From: Lentisalinibacter sp964427415
GTDB lineage: Bacteria; Pseudomonadota; Gammaproteobacteria; Steroidobacterales; Woeseiaceae
Direction: 5' to 3'
Assembly: GCA_964427415.1 (NCBI GenBank)
Contig: CAYRUH010000007.1
Location: forward strand, 1-64,000
Length of the DNA stretch: 64,000 bases
Below, one piece after another: positions 17,592-27,039 of this stretch (the first letter of the stretch is position 1; each line of letters opens with the position of its first letter). The notes below the pieces were generated by a model. The model was given only the letters and a program-made list of their open reading frames with translations. It had not been told where the DNA came from and made no database searches. The position numbers were made by a program, and so were the translations under genes.

Positions 17592-19709
17592 ATGACAACG
17601 TCATCCGCAAGCGTTATCGCCCGCGCGGCTTTCACGATTTATCCGCTTCTTCTCACACCGCACACCGTATTTTCGGAATCGCAGTCCGCGGAGGTTGTGG
17701 ATGAAATCGTGGTCACCGGCGAACGACTGGACGCGGGTTACCTCGAGAAACAGGCGGAGATCGGCTTCGGCTTCCCCGCGGACATCGCGCGTATGCCGCA
17801 GAGCATCCAGGTGGTTACCGGACGACTTATTGAAGATCTCAAGCCATCGACTCTCTCGGATATCGTGGCCGTGACCGGGGGCATAAGCAGCCCCCGCAAC
17901 AGCGTGGAGCCTTTCAGTTCATTCAAGATGCGGGGGTTCACGGTCAGTCAGACCGTCGTCGACGGTATCCGCAATACCAATTCGCTGAACATTCAGACCG
18001 AAGGCCTGGCGAGCTTCGACCAGGTCGAGGTGCTGCGCGGGCCCGGCGGCGCAGTCTATGGATTGAGTTCGCCGGGCGGTGTTATCAATATCGTGACTAA
18101 AAAGCCGCTGTCGATGCGCCGCCTCGAGGCATCCATCGCTCTCGGCAACTTCGATCATCGCGAGGCCATGATCGACCTGACCGGTCCGCTTGCAGCCGAC
18201 GGCAGTCTGCGCGCGAGGCTCGTAGCAGCCTACGAGGATCGGGACAGCTTCGTTGACTTCGTCTCAGTGGAACGTATGCAGTTCAATCCGAGTCTCGAAT
18301 GGGCGCATTCCTCCGGCATCGTTCTGCGCTATCGGGCCGATTACCGCGAGCGAGAGGGGTTGCGCTACATCTCGCTGCCGCTGCAAGGGACACTGATCGA
18401 CACCAGCACCTTCGAACTCCCGCACTCTTTGTTCACCGGCGAGCCCGCACAGGGCGACACCACTTCCGAGACGCTGGTGCAGACTCTGGTTGCTGAGCGA
18501 GACCCGGATGGCTCGAGCCTGGAACGCTTTTATGTTCGCTATACCGACACCGAATATGACCAGCCTTCCGTGGCGCCTGCCGGCGTTCAGGCCGATGGCC
18601 GCACGCTCGACAGGCGCTTCAATCGGTTTGTCGAGGCGCAGGACGAGGTCGTAGTCGGCGCGCAGATCGTTAGACAGCTCGTACTCGGGCCTCTCGAAAC
18701 AACGGTTTCAGCTGGCCTCGACTATGCGGAGTGGACGTACGACTCGGATTTTTTCCGCGGGTCCGTCGCGCCACTGGATCTTCTCGACCCCGTCTATGGT
18801 GCGCCCATTGAAGGAGTTTTTCTGCTGGCAAGCTCACGCGACCGCTTCGAGCAACTGGGAGGCTATCTGCAGGGCGTTGCCGAACTTGGCGCTGACGTCA
18901 CTGTCCTCGCCGGTGCGCGGGTCGATCGGCTCGAGAACGAAACCGAAGACTTCTCCTTCGGCTCGGCCGGATCCTCTTCGGATACGGAGATCTCACCGCG
19001 CCTGGGTCTGTCGTGGGAGATCGGCCCGGGCGTCATTCCGTATGCGTCCTATGCCGAGACGTTTGAAGCCAACCCGAATTTCGGCTTCGTGCGCTCGCCG
19101 GACGGCGCACCGTTCGGTCCGCAAACGGGACGGCAGTGGGAGGTTGGTATCAAACTGGCCTCGGTGGCGGGTCTCACCTCCACCCTCGCGTATTTCGACA
19201 TCCAGCTCAGGAACGTCCTGACGGTCGACACGGCGGACCCGTTCTTCCGCGTCCCCACGGGCGAGCAGCGATCACGCGGGATCGAGCTCATCAATACCTG
19301 GCAGCCCATTGATAACTTCACCCTGCTCGCGAGTTACAGCTACACGGACGCGGAAGTGACCGAAGACAACGTGATCGCGAGCGGGACCCCGCTGGACAAC
19401 GTCCCCGAGCACTCCGGACGCATCTGGGCGCGCTACGCCCGCGAACTCGGCGGCGGCTGGCTCGGCGGACTCACGGGAGGATGGCGCTATAACTCCCCAG
19501 CCTTCATCGGTATCGGCAGCAATCTCTCGGTACCCCGCTATGATGTTCTGGAGCTTGGCGCTTTCGCGCGACGTGGACCGTTCCAGGTTGATATCAAAGT
19601 GGACAATCTGAGCGATGAGGATTACCTGCTGCGCGGGGCATTCGGTGGCAATGGTGTGGTCCCCGGAGACGAACGCCGCGTCCTCGTTACCTTCGCCTGG
19701 CGGCCCTGA
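17592..19709 (+). CDS. TonB-dependent siderophore/metallophore receptor
   Basis: 705 residues; ATG follows GGAG with eight-base spacing. N-terminal export signal, TonB box 'VVDEIVVTGERL', plug domain ~res 50-165 with 'FKMRGFTVSQTVVDGIRNTN' and 'VEVLRGPGGAVYGLSSPGGV', then a beta-barrel ending '..RRVLVTFAWRP'. The plug is of the siderophore-receptor (FhuA/FpvA) type rather than BtuB type. It lies 46 bp after the DUF1826 gene and overlaps the following periplasmic-binding gene (TGATG), forming a complete outer-to-inner membrane route. The ligand is probably a zinc metallophore if the locus is Zur-controlled, otherwise an iron siderophore. Confidence 0.93.
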   Translation: MTTSSASVIARAAFTIYPLLLTPHTVFSESQSAEVVDEIVVTGERLDAGYLEKQAEIGFGFPADIARMPQSIQVVTGRLIEDLKPSTLSDIVAVTGGISSPRNSVEPFSSFKMRGFTVSQTVVDGIRNTNSLNIQTEGLASFDQVEVLRGPGGAVYGLSSPGGVINIVTKKPLSMRRLEASIALGNFDHREAMIDLTGPLAADGSLRARLVAAYEDRDSFVDFVSVERMQFNPSLEWAHSSGIVLRYRADYREREGLRYISLPLQGTLIDTSTFELPHSLFTGEPAQGDTTSETLVQTLVAERDPDGSSLERFYVRYTDTEYDQPSVAPAGVQADGRTLDRRFNRFVEAQDEVVVGAQIVRQLVLGPLETTVSAGLDYAEWTYDSDFFRGSVAPLDLLDPVYGAPIEGVFLLASSRDRFEQLGGYLQGVAELGADVTVLAGARVDRLENETEDFSFGSAGSSSDTEISPRLGLSWEIGPGVIPYASYAETFEANPNFGFVRSPDGAPFGPQTGRQWEVGIKLASVAGLTSTLAYFDIQLRNVLTVDTADPFFRVPTGEQRSRGIELINTWQPIDNFTLLASYSYTDAEVTEDNVIASGTPLDNVPEHSGRIWARYARELGGGWLGGLTGGWRYNSPAFIGIGSNLSVPRYDVLELGAFARRGPFQVDIKVDNLSDEDYLLRGAFGGNGVVPGDERRVLVTFAWRP

Positions 19710-20968
19710 TGTCGGCAGGGCTGCGAAAGACCGGGAGTACCCTCGCACGGCGTTCCGCGGGCCGCCTCGGGATTTACTTCATCGTCACCGTGGCCGCGAT
19801 ATTCATGGCCGACGCGGCAGGCGCGGCAATACGTGACGGCTGCATTCAGGACTTTGATCCCGATACGGACTACTTCCCGGATAAGGCGAAGGTGGACCAT
19901 GCCCGGGCATTCAGCGTCACCTACCATGGACACTACAAAGTCCTCACTGTTCACCGGCCTGATGGCAGCGGTGCGCGGGACGTGGTCGTGCTGATACATT
20001 GCGGCGCGCCGGCCCCGCGCCTGCAAGGCAAGCTGGCGACGGCAACGAAGATCACCATCCCCACGCGCACGCTCGGCGCGAATGAGGATCTCTCGCTGAA
20101 TCGCGCCCGCATCCTCGGCTACACCGACGGAATCGTTGCCGTGGGAGGAGAAGGTCTCTATGCGCCGGAACTGCGCAGCAGATGGGAAACGGGGGCAGCC
20201 GTTGCAATCGGTGAGTCCTTTCACGGGCAACCCGATTACGAGAAGCTCCTGACGGCCGCGCCCGACGTAGTGTTCCTGTCTACGGCTTCGCTAGAACGCG
20301 CGGCGTCCATCAAGCGGGCCCGCTCGCTCGGACTTCCCGCGGTACCGACACTGTCGTGGATAGAACCCTCCGTGCTCGGACAGGCCGAATGGGTCTACCA
20401 CACCGCCGCGTTCCTGAATGCCGAGCAGAAGGCGAATGAAATCATGGACAGTATCAAGGAACGGTACCGACACCTCTCCGCACGCGCCCGGGCGCGGGAG
20501 TCCCGACCGACACTGATCTGGCTCGATTCCGCCGAACAGCAAGACCAGTGGCGAGTGCCGGAAAGCGACTGGACCGCGAGGCTGATCAGTGACGCCGGGG
20601 GCAGGACGCCCTGGGCGGATGCCGGGGGTGCGCCAACCCGGATCGTCACAACCGAGCAGATTCTCACTGCCAGCGACGACGCAGCGGCCTTCGTAACCAC
20701 CACTGCAGCGCTGAGTGAAACCGGATTACTCGGGGCTCTGAACGCGGCCGATGCGGTTCGAGCCGGACGTTTGTATGACGTGCACCGACGCTCGCGTCCG
20801 GCACATGATGCCTATGACTGGTACGAGAGTGCGGTCATCGAGGTTGACCGGGTGCTCGAGGACTTCGTCGCGCTGTTGCACCCGGATCTGTTACCCGGTC
20901 ACACATTCCGCTACCTGCAGCCCGCAGGCGGCTCAGGTTATCGGGCGCGAGGAATCGAGGAGCGGTGA
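19709..20968 (+). CDS. Periplasmic metal-complex binding protein (FecB/BtuF-like)
   Basis: 419 residues; ATG overlaps the receptor stop. N-terminal transmembrane/signal segment 'LGIYFIVTVAAIFMADAAGA'. The rest fits a class III (helical-backbone) binding protein: 'HARAFSVTYHGHYKVLTVHR', 'LGYTDGIVAVGG', 'LTAAPDVVFLS', 'KRARSLGLPAVPTLSWIEPS', and a C-terminal lobe ending with 'YDWYESAVIEVDRVLEDFVA'. Such proteins deliver metal-siderophore, haem or cobalamin to a FecCD permease, and that permease overlaps its 3' end. It is longer than usual (about 300-350 residues) because of an N-terminal extension after the signal. Confidence 0.88.
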   Translation: MSAGLRKTGSTLARRSAGRLGIYFIVTVAAIFMADAAGAAIRDGCIQDFDPDTDYFPDKAKVDHARAFSVTYHGHYKVLTVHRPDGSGARDVVVLIHCGAPAPRLQGKLATATKITIPTRTLGANEDLSLNRARILGYTDGIVAVGGEGLYAPELRSRWETGAAVAIGESFHGQPDYEKLLTAAPDVVFLSTASLERAASIKRARSLGLPAVPTLSWIEPSVLGQAEWVYHTAAFLNAEQKANEIMDSIKERYRHLSARARARESRPTLIWLDSAEQQDQWRVPESDWTARLISDAGGRTPWADAGGAPTRIVTTEQILTASDDAAAFVTTTAALSETGLLGALNAADAVRAGRLYDVHRRSRPAHDAYDWYESAVIEVDRVLEDFVALLHPDLLPGHTFRYLQPAGGSGYRARGIEER

Positions 20969-22047
20969 TCGGCACGCCGTTAAAGGTGGCTGCCGACCCC
21001 GCGGATACGGGCAGGCGATTCCCGTCTTTCAGGCTACCCCTCCTCGGGATTCTGGTCGCGACCCTGTTCGTCCTTGAACTTGCCGTCGGTTCGATCCCGA
21101 TCCCCGTCCGTGAGGTCATCCGATATCTGACCGGTGCCGGCCTCGACAACGCGACCTGGGAAACGATCCTCTGGGAGTTGCGATTGCCGCGCGCGATCAC
21201 CGCGCTGGTTTGTGGCGCCGCCCTCGGCGCTGCGGGCCTGCAGCTTCAGACTTTGTTCAGAAACCCCCTCGCCGGCCCATGGGCGCTCGGACTCACCGCA
21301 GGCGCGGAGCTCGGTGCCGCCGTCACGATAGCGGCCGGCACGTTCGTCGGTTCCGCAACACTCGCGCGGTTTGAATTTCTGAGTGGGGCAGGCACCGTCT
21401 CCAGTGCGATTATCGGCGCATCCCTCGTCGCCGCCATCGTGGCTGCCGTGTCTCGGCATGTCAGCACCATGACACTCCTGATCGTCGGCCTCATGCTTGG
21501 CTATCTCGCCGAGGGCCTCGTGAGCATCGTTCTGCACTTCACCACGGAAATCCAGGGCAAGGTCTTCGCTTCGTGGAGCGATGGGAGCTTCGGCGGTGTG
21601 CAGTGGACCGACTTGCCGATCCTTCTGCCGACCTTGTTCCTGGGTCTGGTCATCGCGCTCGCCATGGTGAAGCCGCTGAACGCGCTCTTGTTGGGCGAGC
21701 AGTATGCATCATCGCTCGGCCTGCCGGTCGAGCGTGCCCGCTTGATGACCCTGGGTTGCGCGGTGCTGCTGGCAGGTCCCGTGACGGCTTACTGCGGACC
21801 TGTTCTCTTCATCGGTATCATCGCGCCTCATCTCGCCCGTGGCATTCTGAATATCTCCGATCACCGTCTGCTGATGCCTGCCACCCTGTTACTCGGATCC
21901 GCTGTAGCGCTCGCTGCCGATCTTTTCGTTCACTTGCCCTGGGACCGACATGTCCTGCATCTCAATGCGGTCAACGCCGTGATCGGTGCTCCCTTTGTTA
22001 TCTATATCCTGCTTCGCAATCGAAGTATGCGGGCGCTGGAGATCTGA
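20965..22047 (+). CDS. FecCD-family ABC permease
   Basis: 360 residues from a GTG at 20965 that overlaps the previous stop (GTGA). Roughly ten transmembrane helices, with family hallmarks 'LRLPRAITALVCGAALGAAG', 'QTLFRNPLAGPWALGLTAGA', 'WSDGSFGGVQWTDL' and 'GPVLFIGIIAPHLAR'. FecCD/BtuC permeases move metal-siderophore, haem or cobalamin across the inner membrane as homodimers. Fits between the binding protein and ATPase, all overlapping by a few bases. Confidence 0.94.
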   Translation: MIGTPLKVAADPADTGRRFPSFRLPLLGILVATLFVLELAVGSIPIPVREVIRYLTGAGLDNATWETILWELRLPRAITALVCGAALGAAGLQLQTLFRNPLAGPWALGLTAGAELGAAVTIAAGTFVGSATLARFEFLSGAGTVSSAIIGASLVAAIVAAVSRHVSTMTLLIVGLMLGYLAEGLVSIVLHFTTEIQGKVFASWSDGSFGGVQWTDLPILLPTLFLGLVIALAMVKPLNALLLGEQYASSLGLPVERARLMTLGCAVLLAGPVTAYCGPVLFIGIIAPHLARGILNISDHRLLMPATLLLGSAVALAADLFVHLPWDRHVLHLNAVNAVIGAPFVIYILLRNRSMRALEI

Positions 22048-23081
22048 TGCTGGTCGCCGGGAATCTCGAAATCGGCTACCGATCGCGACAAGGCATGACA
22101 TCGGTTGCCCGGAACATCAATCTCAATCTCGAGGATGGCGAGTTCGTCTGCCTGCTCGGACCGAACGGTGCGGGCAAGTCGACCCTGATGCGGACGATTG
22201 CGGGGATGCAGGCCCCGCTCAACGGCTCGGTCTTGCTCGATGGGGTGGATATTCGGGCGCTCACGCCGAACCAGCGTGCCGCGCGGCTGAGCGTAGTGCT
22301 CACCGAGCGTGTCACCGCAGGCCTGCTGACCGGTTACGCGATGGCCTCCCTTGGCCGGTTTCCGCACACCCGTTGGTTCGGCACCCTGACCGCCAAGGAC
22401 CATGAAGCCGTCCGCGAGGCAATCGAATCCGCCGGGGCGCAAGCGTTCAGTGACCGCTTTGTCAGCGAGCTCAGCGACGGTGAACGTCAGCGCGTGATGC
22501 TGGCCAGGGCGCTGGCGCAGGAGCCCCGGCTGATGATCCTAGACGAGATCACCGCTTTCCTGGATCTTCCACGGCGCATAGAAATGGCAGGCCTTCTGCG
22601 CAGGCTGGCCGGCCAAGGGGAGCGCAGCGTTCTCATCTCTACTCACGATCTGGATCTCGCACTCCGCACTGCCGATCGTATCTGGCTGATGCACGCGGAT
22701 GGAAGCCTGGTTACCGGTGCACCGGAGGACCTGGTTCTCGACGGATCCTTCGCCAGAGCATTCGCTGATGAAGGGATCGAGTTCGACCCCTCACACGGCA
22801 GCTTCAAGCTCAGGAGAGACGGCGGCGGTCCCATCAGACTGATCGGCGGAGACAGCCTGCAAAGGCGGTGGACGGCCCGCGCCCTGGAGCGAAGTGGCTT
22901 CCGCTCAGTCCGGGACGATCGCGATACCTGCGCAGACTGCCCATCCGTGGAATTACTCGGCAAGGATGGTTGGCGCCTGCTTTACGGGTCGACCACCATC
23001 GCTTGCGACACGCTGCACGATCTTGTGCGCGAACTCAAGAACAGTGCGTCGGCATCGGCGCCGGCTATGAGCCAGGGCTAA
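22047..23081 (+). CDS. FepC-type ABC ATPase with a C-terminal Cys-containing extension
   Basis: 344 residues. ATG 22047 overlaps the permease stop (TGATG); the upstream continuation of the frame is a shadow of the permease. Walker A 'GPNGAGKSTLMRTI', signature 'LSDGERQRVMLARALAQEPR', Walker B 'LMILDEITAFLDL', switch His 'LISTHDLDL'. FepC-type ATPases are normally ~255 residues; here about 90 extra residues follow, with 'RLIGGDSLQRRWTARALERS' and a Cys pair in 'DTCADCPS', plus a further Cys in 'TTIACDTL'. The extension may sense metal or nucleotide state. It ends the rightward operon. Confidence 0.92.
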   Translation: MLVAGNLEIGYRSRQGMTSVARNINLNLEDGEFVCLLGPNGAGKSTLMRTIAGMQAPLNGSVLLDGVDIRALTPNQRAARLSVVLTERVTAGLLTGYAMASLGRFPHTRWFGTLTAKDHEAVREAIESAGAQAFSDRFVSELSDGERQRVMLARALAQEPRLMILDEITAFLDLPRRIEMAGLLRRLAGQGERSVLISTHDLDLALRTADRIWLMHADGSLVTGAPEDLVLDGSFARAFADEGIEFDPSHGSFKLRRDGGGPIRLIGGDSLQRRWTARALERSGFRSVRDDRDTCADCPSVELLGKDGWRLLYGSTTIACDTLHDLVRELKNSASASAPAMSQG

Positions 23082-23127
23082 TGTTCCGACCGGAGCAGAC
23101 GCGGCGCCCGTCGGCGGAATCGCAGAT

Positions 23128-23819
23128 TTGCCAATGCGCCTTGTCACCTGCCCGAAACCACGACTCCCAGTCTTGGAGTTGGCTGCCTGCGACATTCAGG
23201 CTAGGGCCGGGGATTCCGGCACTGACGGCGAACTCAAATGGGCAATTTCGCCAGCAACTGTGCTGGATTTGACCGTCAATACGGATTTTGCTCAGGCCGA
23301 GGTCGATCGCCAGGTGGTAAATCTCGAGCGCTTCAGTGCCTTCTTCCGCGAGCGCCGGCAATGCTTCCTCGAGAACGTCAGTCTCTTCGATGCCAGTGTC
23401 ACCCGATGGATCCAGCCTTTCTTCAGCCGCCGAATCGGCCTTGACGATCTCGGCCCGCCAATCCCGATAACCGGTGGCGCCCGGCTTACGAGCCGCAATA
23501 CCCGGCATGAGGTGGCAATGCTGGCCATGCGTCAGGAGCGCCTCGGACAAAGTCCGGCCGCGAACTTCGGGGTAGCCCGCTATGTACACAACCTCGCCGA
23601 ACAAAGCCGGATCGGTGGCATGGTCACCTACCGTCGCGATGGCGCTCTCGCCGGTGAAACTGAGCGCCCTGGAAACGTCAACATGGGAGTTTCGCCCGCT
23701 GTCTTACCTCTATGTCGTCTACAACGGCAGCCGCGAGGACGATCTGGACCCGAGCGGGCGATTACGCACTGACTCACAGCAGCTCATCGCGACATTTTCC
23801 TACCAGTGGGAGCAGTGAC
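23128..23819 (+). pseudogene. DUF5916 family remnant (internal part and C-terminus, frameshifted)
   Basis: One frame reads 'ATVLDLTVNTDFAQAEVDRQ', 'VVNLERFSAFFRERRQCFLE' and 'FFSRRIGLDDLGPPIPITGG', typical of DUF5916 (a large secreted family with an N-terminal CBM9-like part). Near 23690 the homology moves to another frame, which gives the C-terminus 'WEFRPLSYLYVVYNGSREDD' through '..FSYQWEQ' and a stop at 23817-23819. The N-terminal several hundred residues and much of the barrel-like middle are missing. The remnant lies between the ABC operon and the LysR gene. Confidence 0.7.
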
Positions 23820-23908
23820 TCGTCAATGGTTCCGGAGCGTCCCTCTACAATTCAACAGTTCCTGGTATACCCTTTGGCGATTCCGCGTGTGAGCCGACCG
23901 CCCTCTGC

Positions 23909-24802
23909 TCACCCATCCCCAAGTAAGCCTGCCAATTCCGGCGCGGCGATGTCCATGAATGCCCGCAGCTTGGGTGGCACGAAACGCTGGCGTGGATAGA
24001 CCAGATGCACCGGGTCCGCTTTGGCCACCCAGTCGGGCAATGCCCTGACGAGTCGACCTGCCGCCACATCCTCGCGACAAATATAGGTTGGCAGCAGGCC
24101 GACTCCCCGCCCGCGCAGGATCATCAAGCGGATCAACCCCAGGTCGTTGACGATCCGGTGCCCCGCCATCGGCAGGGTGACGCTCTGATTGCGCTTCGTC
24201 AGCACCCACTGCGACTTGCCGAACGACGTGAACTGCAGGCAACGGTGGCGACTGAGTCCCTTCGGTGACGCCAGCGGCGGCGCAGCGTCGAGATAATCCG
24301 GGCTGGCGAACGGCGCCCAGCAGGCGATACCGACCCGCTTTGCGATCAGGGTCGAGTCCCGCAGCTCGCCGGTACGAATGGCAACATCCACCCCCTCGCC
24401 CACCAGGTCGACGTAGTCATCGGTGAGCAGCAGTTCGACATCGATGCGCGGACACGATTCTCCCAGTCGCTCGAGCAATCCAGCAAGGAAGACATCGCCG
24501 AAATCGGCAGGAGCGGTCACTCGCAATCGACCCGCGGGCTCGCCGACCGAGGCCGTCACCGCAGCCTCGGCCTCCAGCATCTGCCCCAGTCCGGCAGCCG
24601 CATGACGGTAGAAGAGTTCCCCGAGCTCGGTCAGCCTGAGCCGCCGGGTCGTTCGCTGCAGCAGGGTCACACCCAGCCGCCGCTCCAGACGCGAGATGCG
24701 GCTGCTGACAGTAGAGATCGGCAGGCCGAGTTGTCGGGCGGCCGCGCTGAAACTGCCCGCCTGCACGACCTTGACGAAAACCGCCGTCTCGTTCAGATTC
24801 AT
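23909..24802 (-). CDS. LysR-family transcriptional regulator
   Basis: 297 residues. N-terminal winged HTH (res ~1-60) with 'FSAAARQLGLPISTVSSRIS' and 'LEXRLGVTLLQRTTR'-type sequence (X = R), followed by a LysR substrate-binding domain ('GRLRVTAPADFGDVFLAGLL'). Divergent from the pirin gene with a 99-bp AT-rich intergenic region, the classic layout for a LysR protein that regulates its neighbour and itself. The closest visual match is the large DmlR/AaeR-like group; the effector is unknown. Confidence 0.92.
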   Translation of the reverse strand: MNLNETAVFVKVVQAGSFSAAARQLGLPISTVSSRISRLERRLGVTLLQRTTRRLRLTELGELFYRHAAAGLGQMLEAEAAVTASVGEPAGRLRVTAPADFGDVFLAGLLERLGESCPRIDVELLLTDDYVDLVGEGVDVAIRTGELRDSTLIAKRVGIACWAPFASPDYLDAAPPLASPKGLSRHRCLQFTSFGKSQWVLTKRNQSVTLPMAGHRIVNDLGLIRLMILRGRGVGLLPTYICREDVAAGRLVRALPDWVAKADPVHLVYPRQRFVPPKLRAFMDIAAPELAGLLGDG

Positions 24803-24901
24803 GCCGATTATTCAATCAGTTGAAAAGTTTTTAACGATTTTACCACCTAGTCGCAGCTGGCAGGCACCCGTAGACTCGCGCCCGTCAACTCCGGAGGCGA
24901 C

Positions 24902-25771
24902 ATGAAAAAGCTCAATTACATCAAGCGCAGTGCCAATGACCACTGGGTCGGTGACGGTTTTCCGGTCCGCACCCTGTTCTCCTATGACGATCTCGCCGAC
25001 GAGCTCTCGCCGTTCCTGCTGATGGACTACGCTGGTCCTCATCAGTTCGCGCCCACCAGCCGGCGACGGGGCGTGGGGGCACATCCGCACCGCGGCTTCG
25101 AGACCGTCACTCTCGTCTACGATGGCGAAGTCGCGCACCGCGACACGACCGGCGCCGGCGGGACGATCGGCGCCGGAGACGTGCAGTGGATGACCGCCGG
25201 CTCGGGACTCCTGCACGAGGAATTCCATAGCGATGCGTATGCGCGGCGTGGCGGGCGGTTCGAGATGATACAGCTCTGGGTCAATCTGCCGGCCAGTGAC
25301 AAGATGACCGCACCCGGCTACCAGGGTATCAGCGACAATGAGATCCCCCGAGTGGCACTGCCCGACGGGGCCGGCACCGCGCGCATCATAGCGGGTCGCT
25401 GTGGCGAGGTGGCCGGTGCGGCGCGTACTTTCACGGCGGTGAATCTCTGGGACCTGCGGCTGCAGGCCGGAGGGCACATTTCGCTCGAGCTGCCACCGGG
25501 ACACACGACGGCACTGTTCGTGTTGAGCGGACTGCTCCGCATCGATGACCAGACGGTCGGCGCAGCCGAGCTGGCCGTCTTCGACCGCGAGGATTCGGTG
25601 CTGATATTCGATGCGGCGCAGGACAGTGTGGTCCTGCTACTCGGCGGCCGGCCTCTCGACGAGCCGGTCGTCGGGCGCGGTCCGTTCGTCATGAACACGC
25701 ACGAGGAGATTGCCGAGGCCGTGCGTGACCTCAGCAGCGGCCGCTTCGGGCGTATGCCTGCCACAGGCTGA
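24902..25771 (+). CDS. Pirin family protein
   Basis: 289 residues, cytosolic, two cupin barrels. N-terminal half has the pirin metal site in 'GAHPHRGFETVTLVYDGEV' and 'AGDVQWMTAGSGLLHEEF', the two His and the later His/Glu being the usual ligands. The C-terminal half has 'LELPPGHTTALFVLSGLL'. ATG 24902 is preceded by GGAGG. Bacterial pirins act as quercetin dioxygenases or as redox/regulatory partners; the sequence does not decide which. Divergent LysR regulator likely controls it. Confidence 0.93.
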   Translation: MKKLNYIKRSANDHWVGDGFPVRTLFSYDDLADELSPFLLMDYAGPHQFAPTSRRRGVGAHPHRGFETVTLVYDGEVAHRDTTGAGGTIGAGDVQWMTAGSGLLHEEFHSDAYARRGGRFEMIQLWVNLPASDKMTAPGYQGISDNEIPRVALPDGAGTARIIAGRCGEVAGAARTFTAVNLWDLRLQAGGHISLELPPGHTTALFVLSGLLRIDDQTVGAAELAVFDREDSVLIFDAAQDSVVLLLGGRPLDEPVVGRGPFVMNTHEEIAEAVRDLSSGRFGRMPATG

Positions 25772-26108
25772 CGCAAGCGAGCTGATCTTCCAGAGCCGCC
25801 GCTTTACCTCCCATTGCCCTTCGCGCGGCACATTCCCGACTATCGCAACCTGATGAACAGCTTCGACAATCTGCAGACGAAGGGGTACAGCGCAAGGCCC
25901 GGCCACGCCGCTCCAGCGCGCAGGGTGCTACTTTTACCCAGGTAACGGCCGGGGAGAGGAGAATCGCACCGCGTCTCGATCTCGCGCTCCAGATCCTCAT
26001 GCCCATCTGTCCACCCAAGCCATTATCGGCGCAATCTGTATTTCTCGGCGATGTGGGCATCATCCACGGCGCTCATCGCGGAAATGTCATGGCGATGCGC
26101 TGCCACCA
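25772..26108. other. 337-bp stretch without a recognisable gene
   Basis: Lies between the end of the pirin gene and the stop of the response regulator. Short open frames exist on both strands, but none has a start with a ribosome binding site plus recognisable protein sequence. A plus-strand piece near 25820-25880 ('FARHIPDYRNLMNSFDNLQT') looks mildly protein-like and could be gene debris. No clear terminator hairpin was seen. Confidence 0.4.
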
Positions 26109-27035
26109 CTACGCTGATTCGTCTCTCCGCCCGCCTTCAAGGCAACTTCGAATCTTCTCCAGCAGGACGCCGCGCTGGTACGGCTTGACGATGAAATCAC
26201 GCGCTCCGGCGTCAATGCTGGTAATGGCAACCTGTCGGGTGCTGTGACCTGTAAGCATCAGGACAGGCAATCGCTCCAGCTGCAACTCCGTCCGGATGGC
26301 CTTTATTGTCTGGATACCATCCATCTCCGGCATCTCGAAATCCATCAGCACCAGATCCGGCACCTGACGACGCAAGGCGTCTAATGCCTCGGGGCCGGAA
26401 CCCACGGCCTGCCACCGATAGGGCGTATCCCGCAGAGCATGCCTGAGCAGGCTGTGCTGCAGCGGATCGTCATCCACCAGCAGGATCAGCGGGCCGCCCC
26501 CGGTCTCATCGGCCGCCGTCCCTTCCATTGGCGCGGCCGGCTCCGGCTCGCCGTCACCCGCAGTGGGTCGAGCGGTCCGCGCACGCACGGCCCGCTCCTC
26601 CACGTCGTGCTCACGCACGGCAAAGACGCCGGTATGGTCACCGTGTCGCTCGGCCGCTTTCATCTGGTGTACGCTCTGATGCACCGACATCACCAGGCGG
26701 TATGCGTCATAACCGATCGGCCAGAACACGACATAGTCGTCAAAGTATTGTTGCCGGCACAACTGGTAGGCCTCCCGCGTCTCCTCCTTGCTGCAGAGCA
26801 GTATGGTTCGGTGCGCCCGTGCGCTGGCAAACTTGCTGTGGCGAAGTATGCCCAGATAATGGTGTTCGGCCGCGCGTGTCGCGCGCATCGCCAGCACGAG
26901 CACCTGCGGGCGAACCCGGTCGAACTCCCGTGCGAAATGCGCCGGCTCACTGCACGCCACCGTCTGCGGGAACTCTTTCGTCAGCAGGCCCTCCACCAGC
27001 TCGGCGTCGCTGCTGCTGTCGCTCGCCACGACCAA
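26109..27035 (-). CDS. Response regulator with two receiver domains (first degenerate)
   Basis: 308 residues from a TTG at 27035; the start is uncertain because the upstream sequence is a broken sensor gene. Residues ~1-130 form a receiver-like domain ('LVVASDSSSDAELVEGLL') that lacks the phospho-acceptor Asp. A Pro/Glu-rich linker follows, then a canonical receiver (~res 180-300): acidic 'LLVDDDPLQHSLL', acceptor Asp in 'LVLMDFEMPEMDGI', Thr in 'VLMLTGHS' and Lys in 'FIVKPYQRG'. No output domain is present, so it probably signals by protein contact. Its partner kinase may have been the adjacent PAS sensor, now disrupted. Confidence 0.75.
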   Translation of the reverse strand: MVVASDSSSDAELVEGLLTKEFPQTVACSEPAHFAREFDRVRPQVLVLAMRATRAAEHHYLGILRHSKFASARAHRTILLCSKEETREAYQLCRQQYFDDYVVFWPIGYDAYRLVMSVHQSVHQMKAAERHGDHTGVFAVREHDVEERAVRARTARPTAGDGEPEPAAPMEGTAADETGGGPLILLVDDDPLQHSLLRHALRDTPYRWQAVGSGPEALDALRRQVPDLVLMDFEMPEMDGIQTIKAIRTELQLERLPVLMLTGHSTRQVAITSIDAGARDFIVKPYQRGVLLEKIRSCLEGGRRDESA

Positions 27036-27039
27036 CCCG

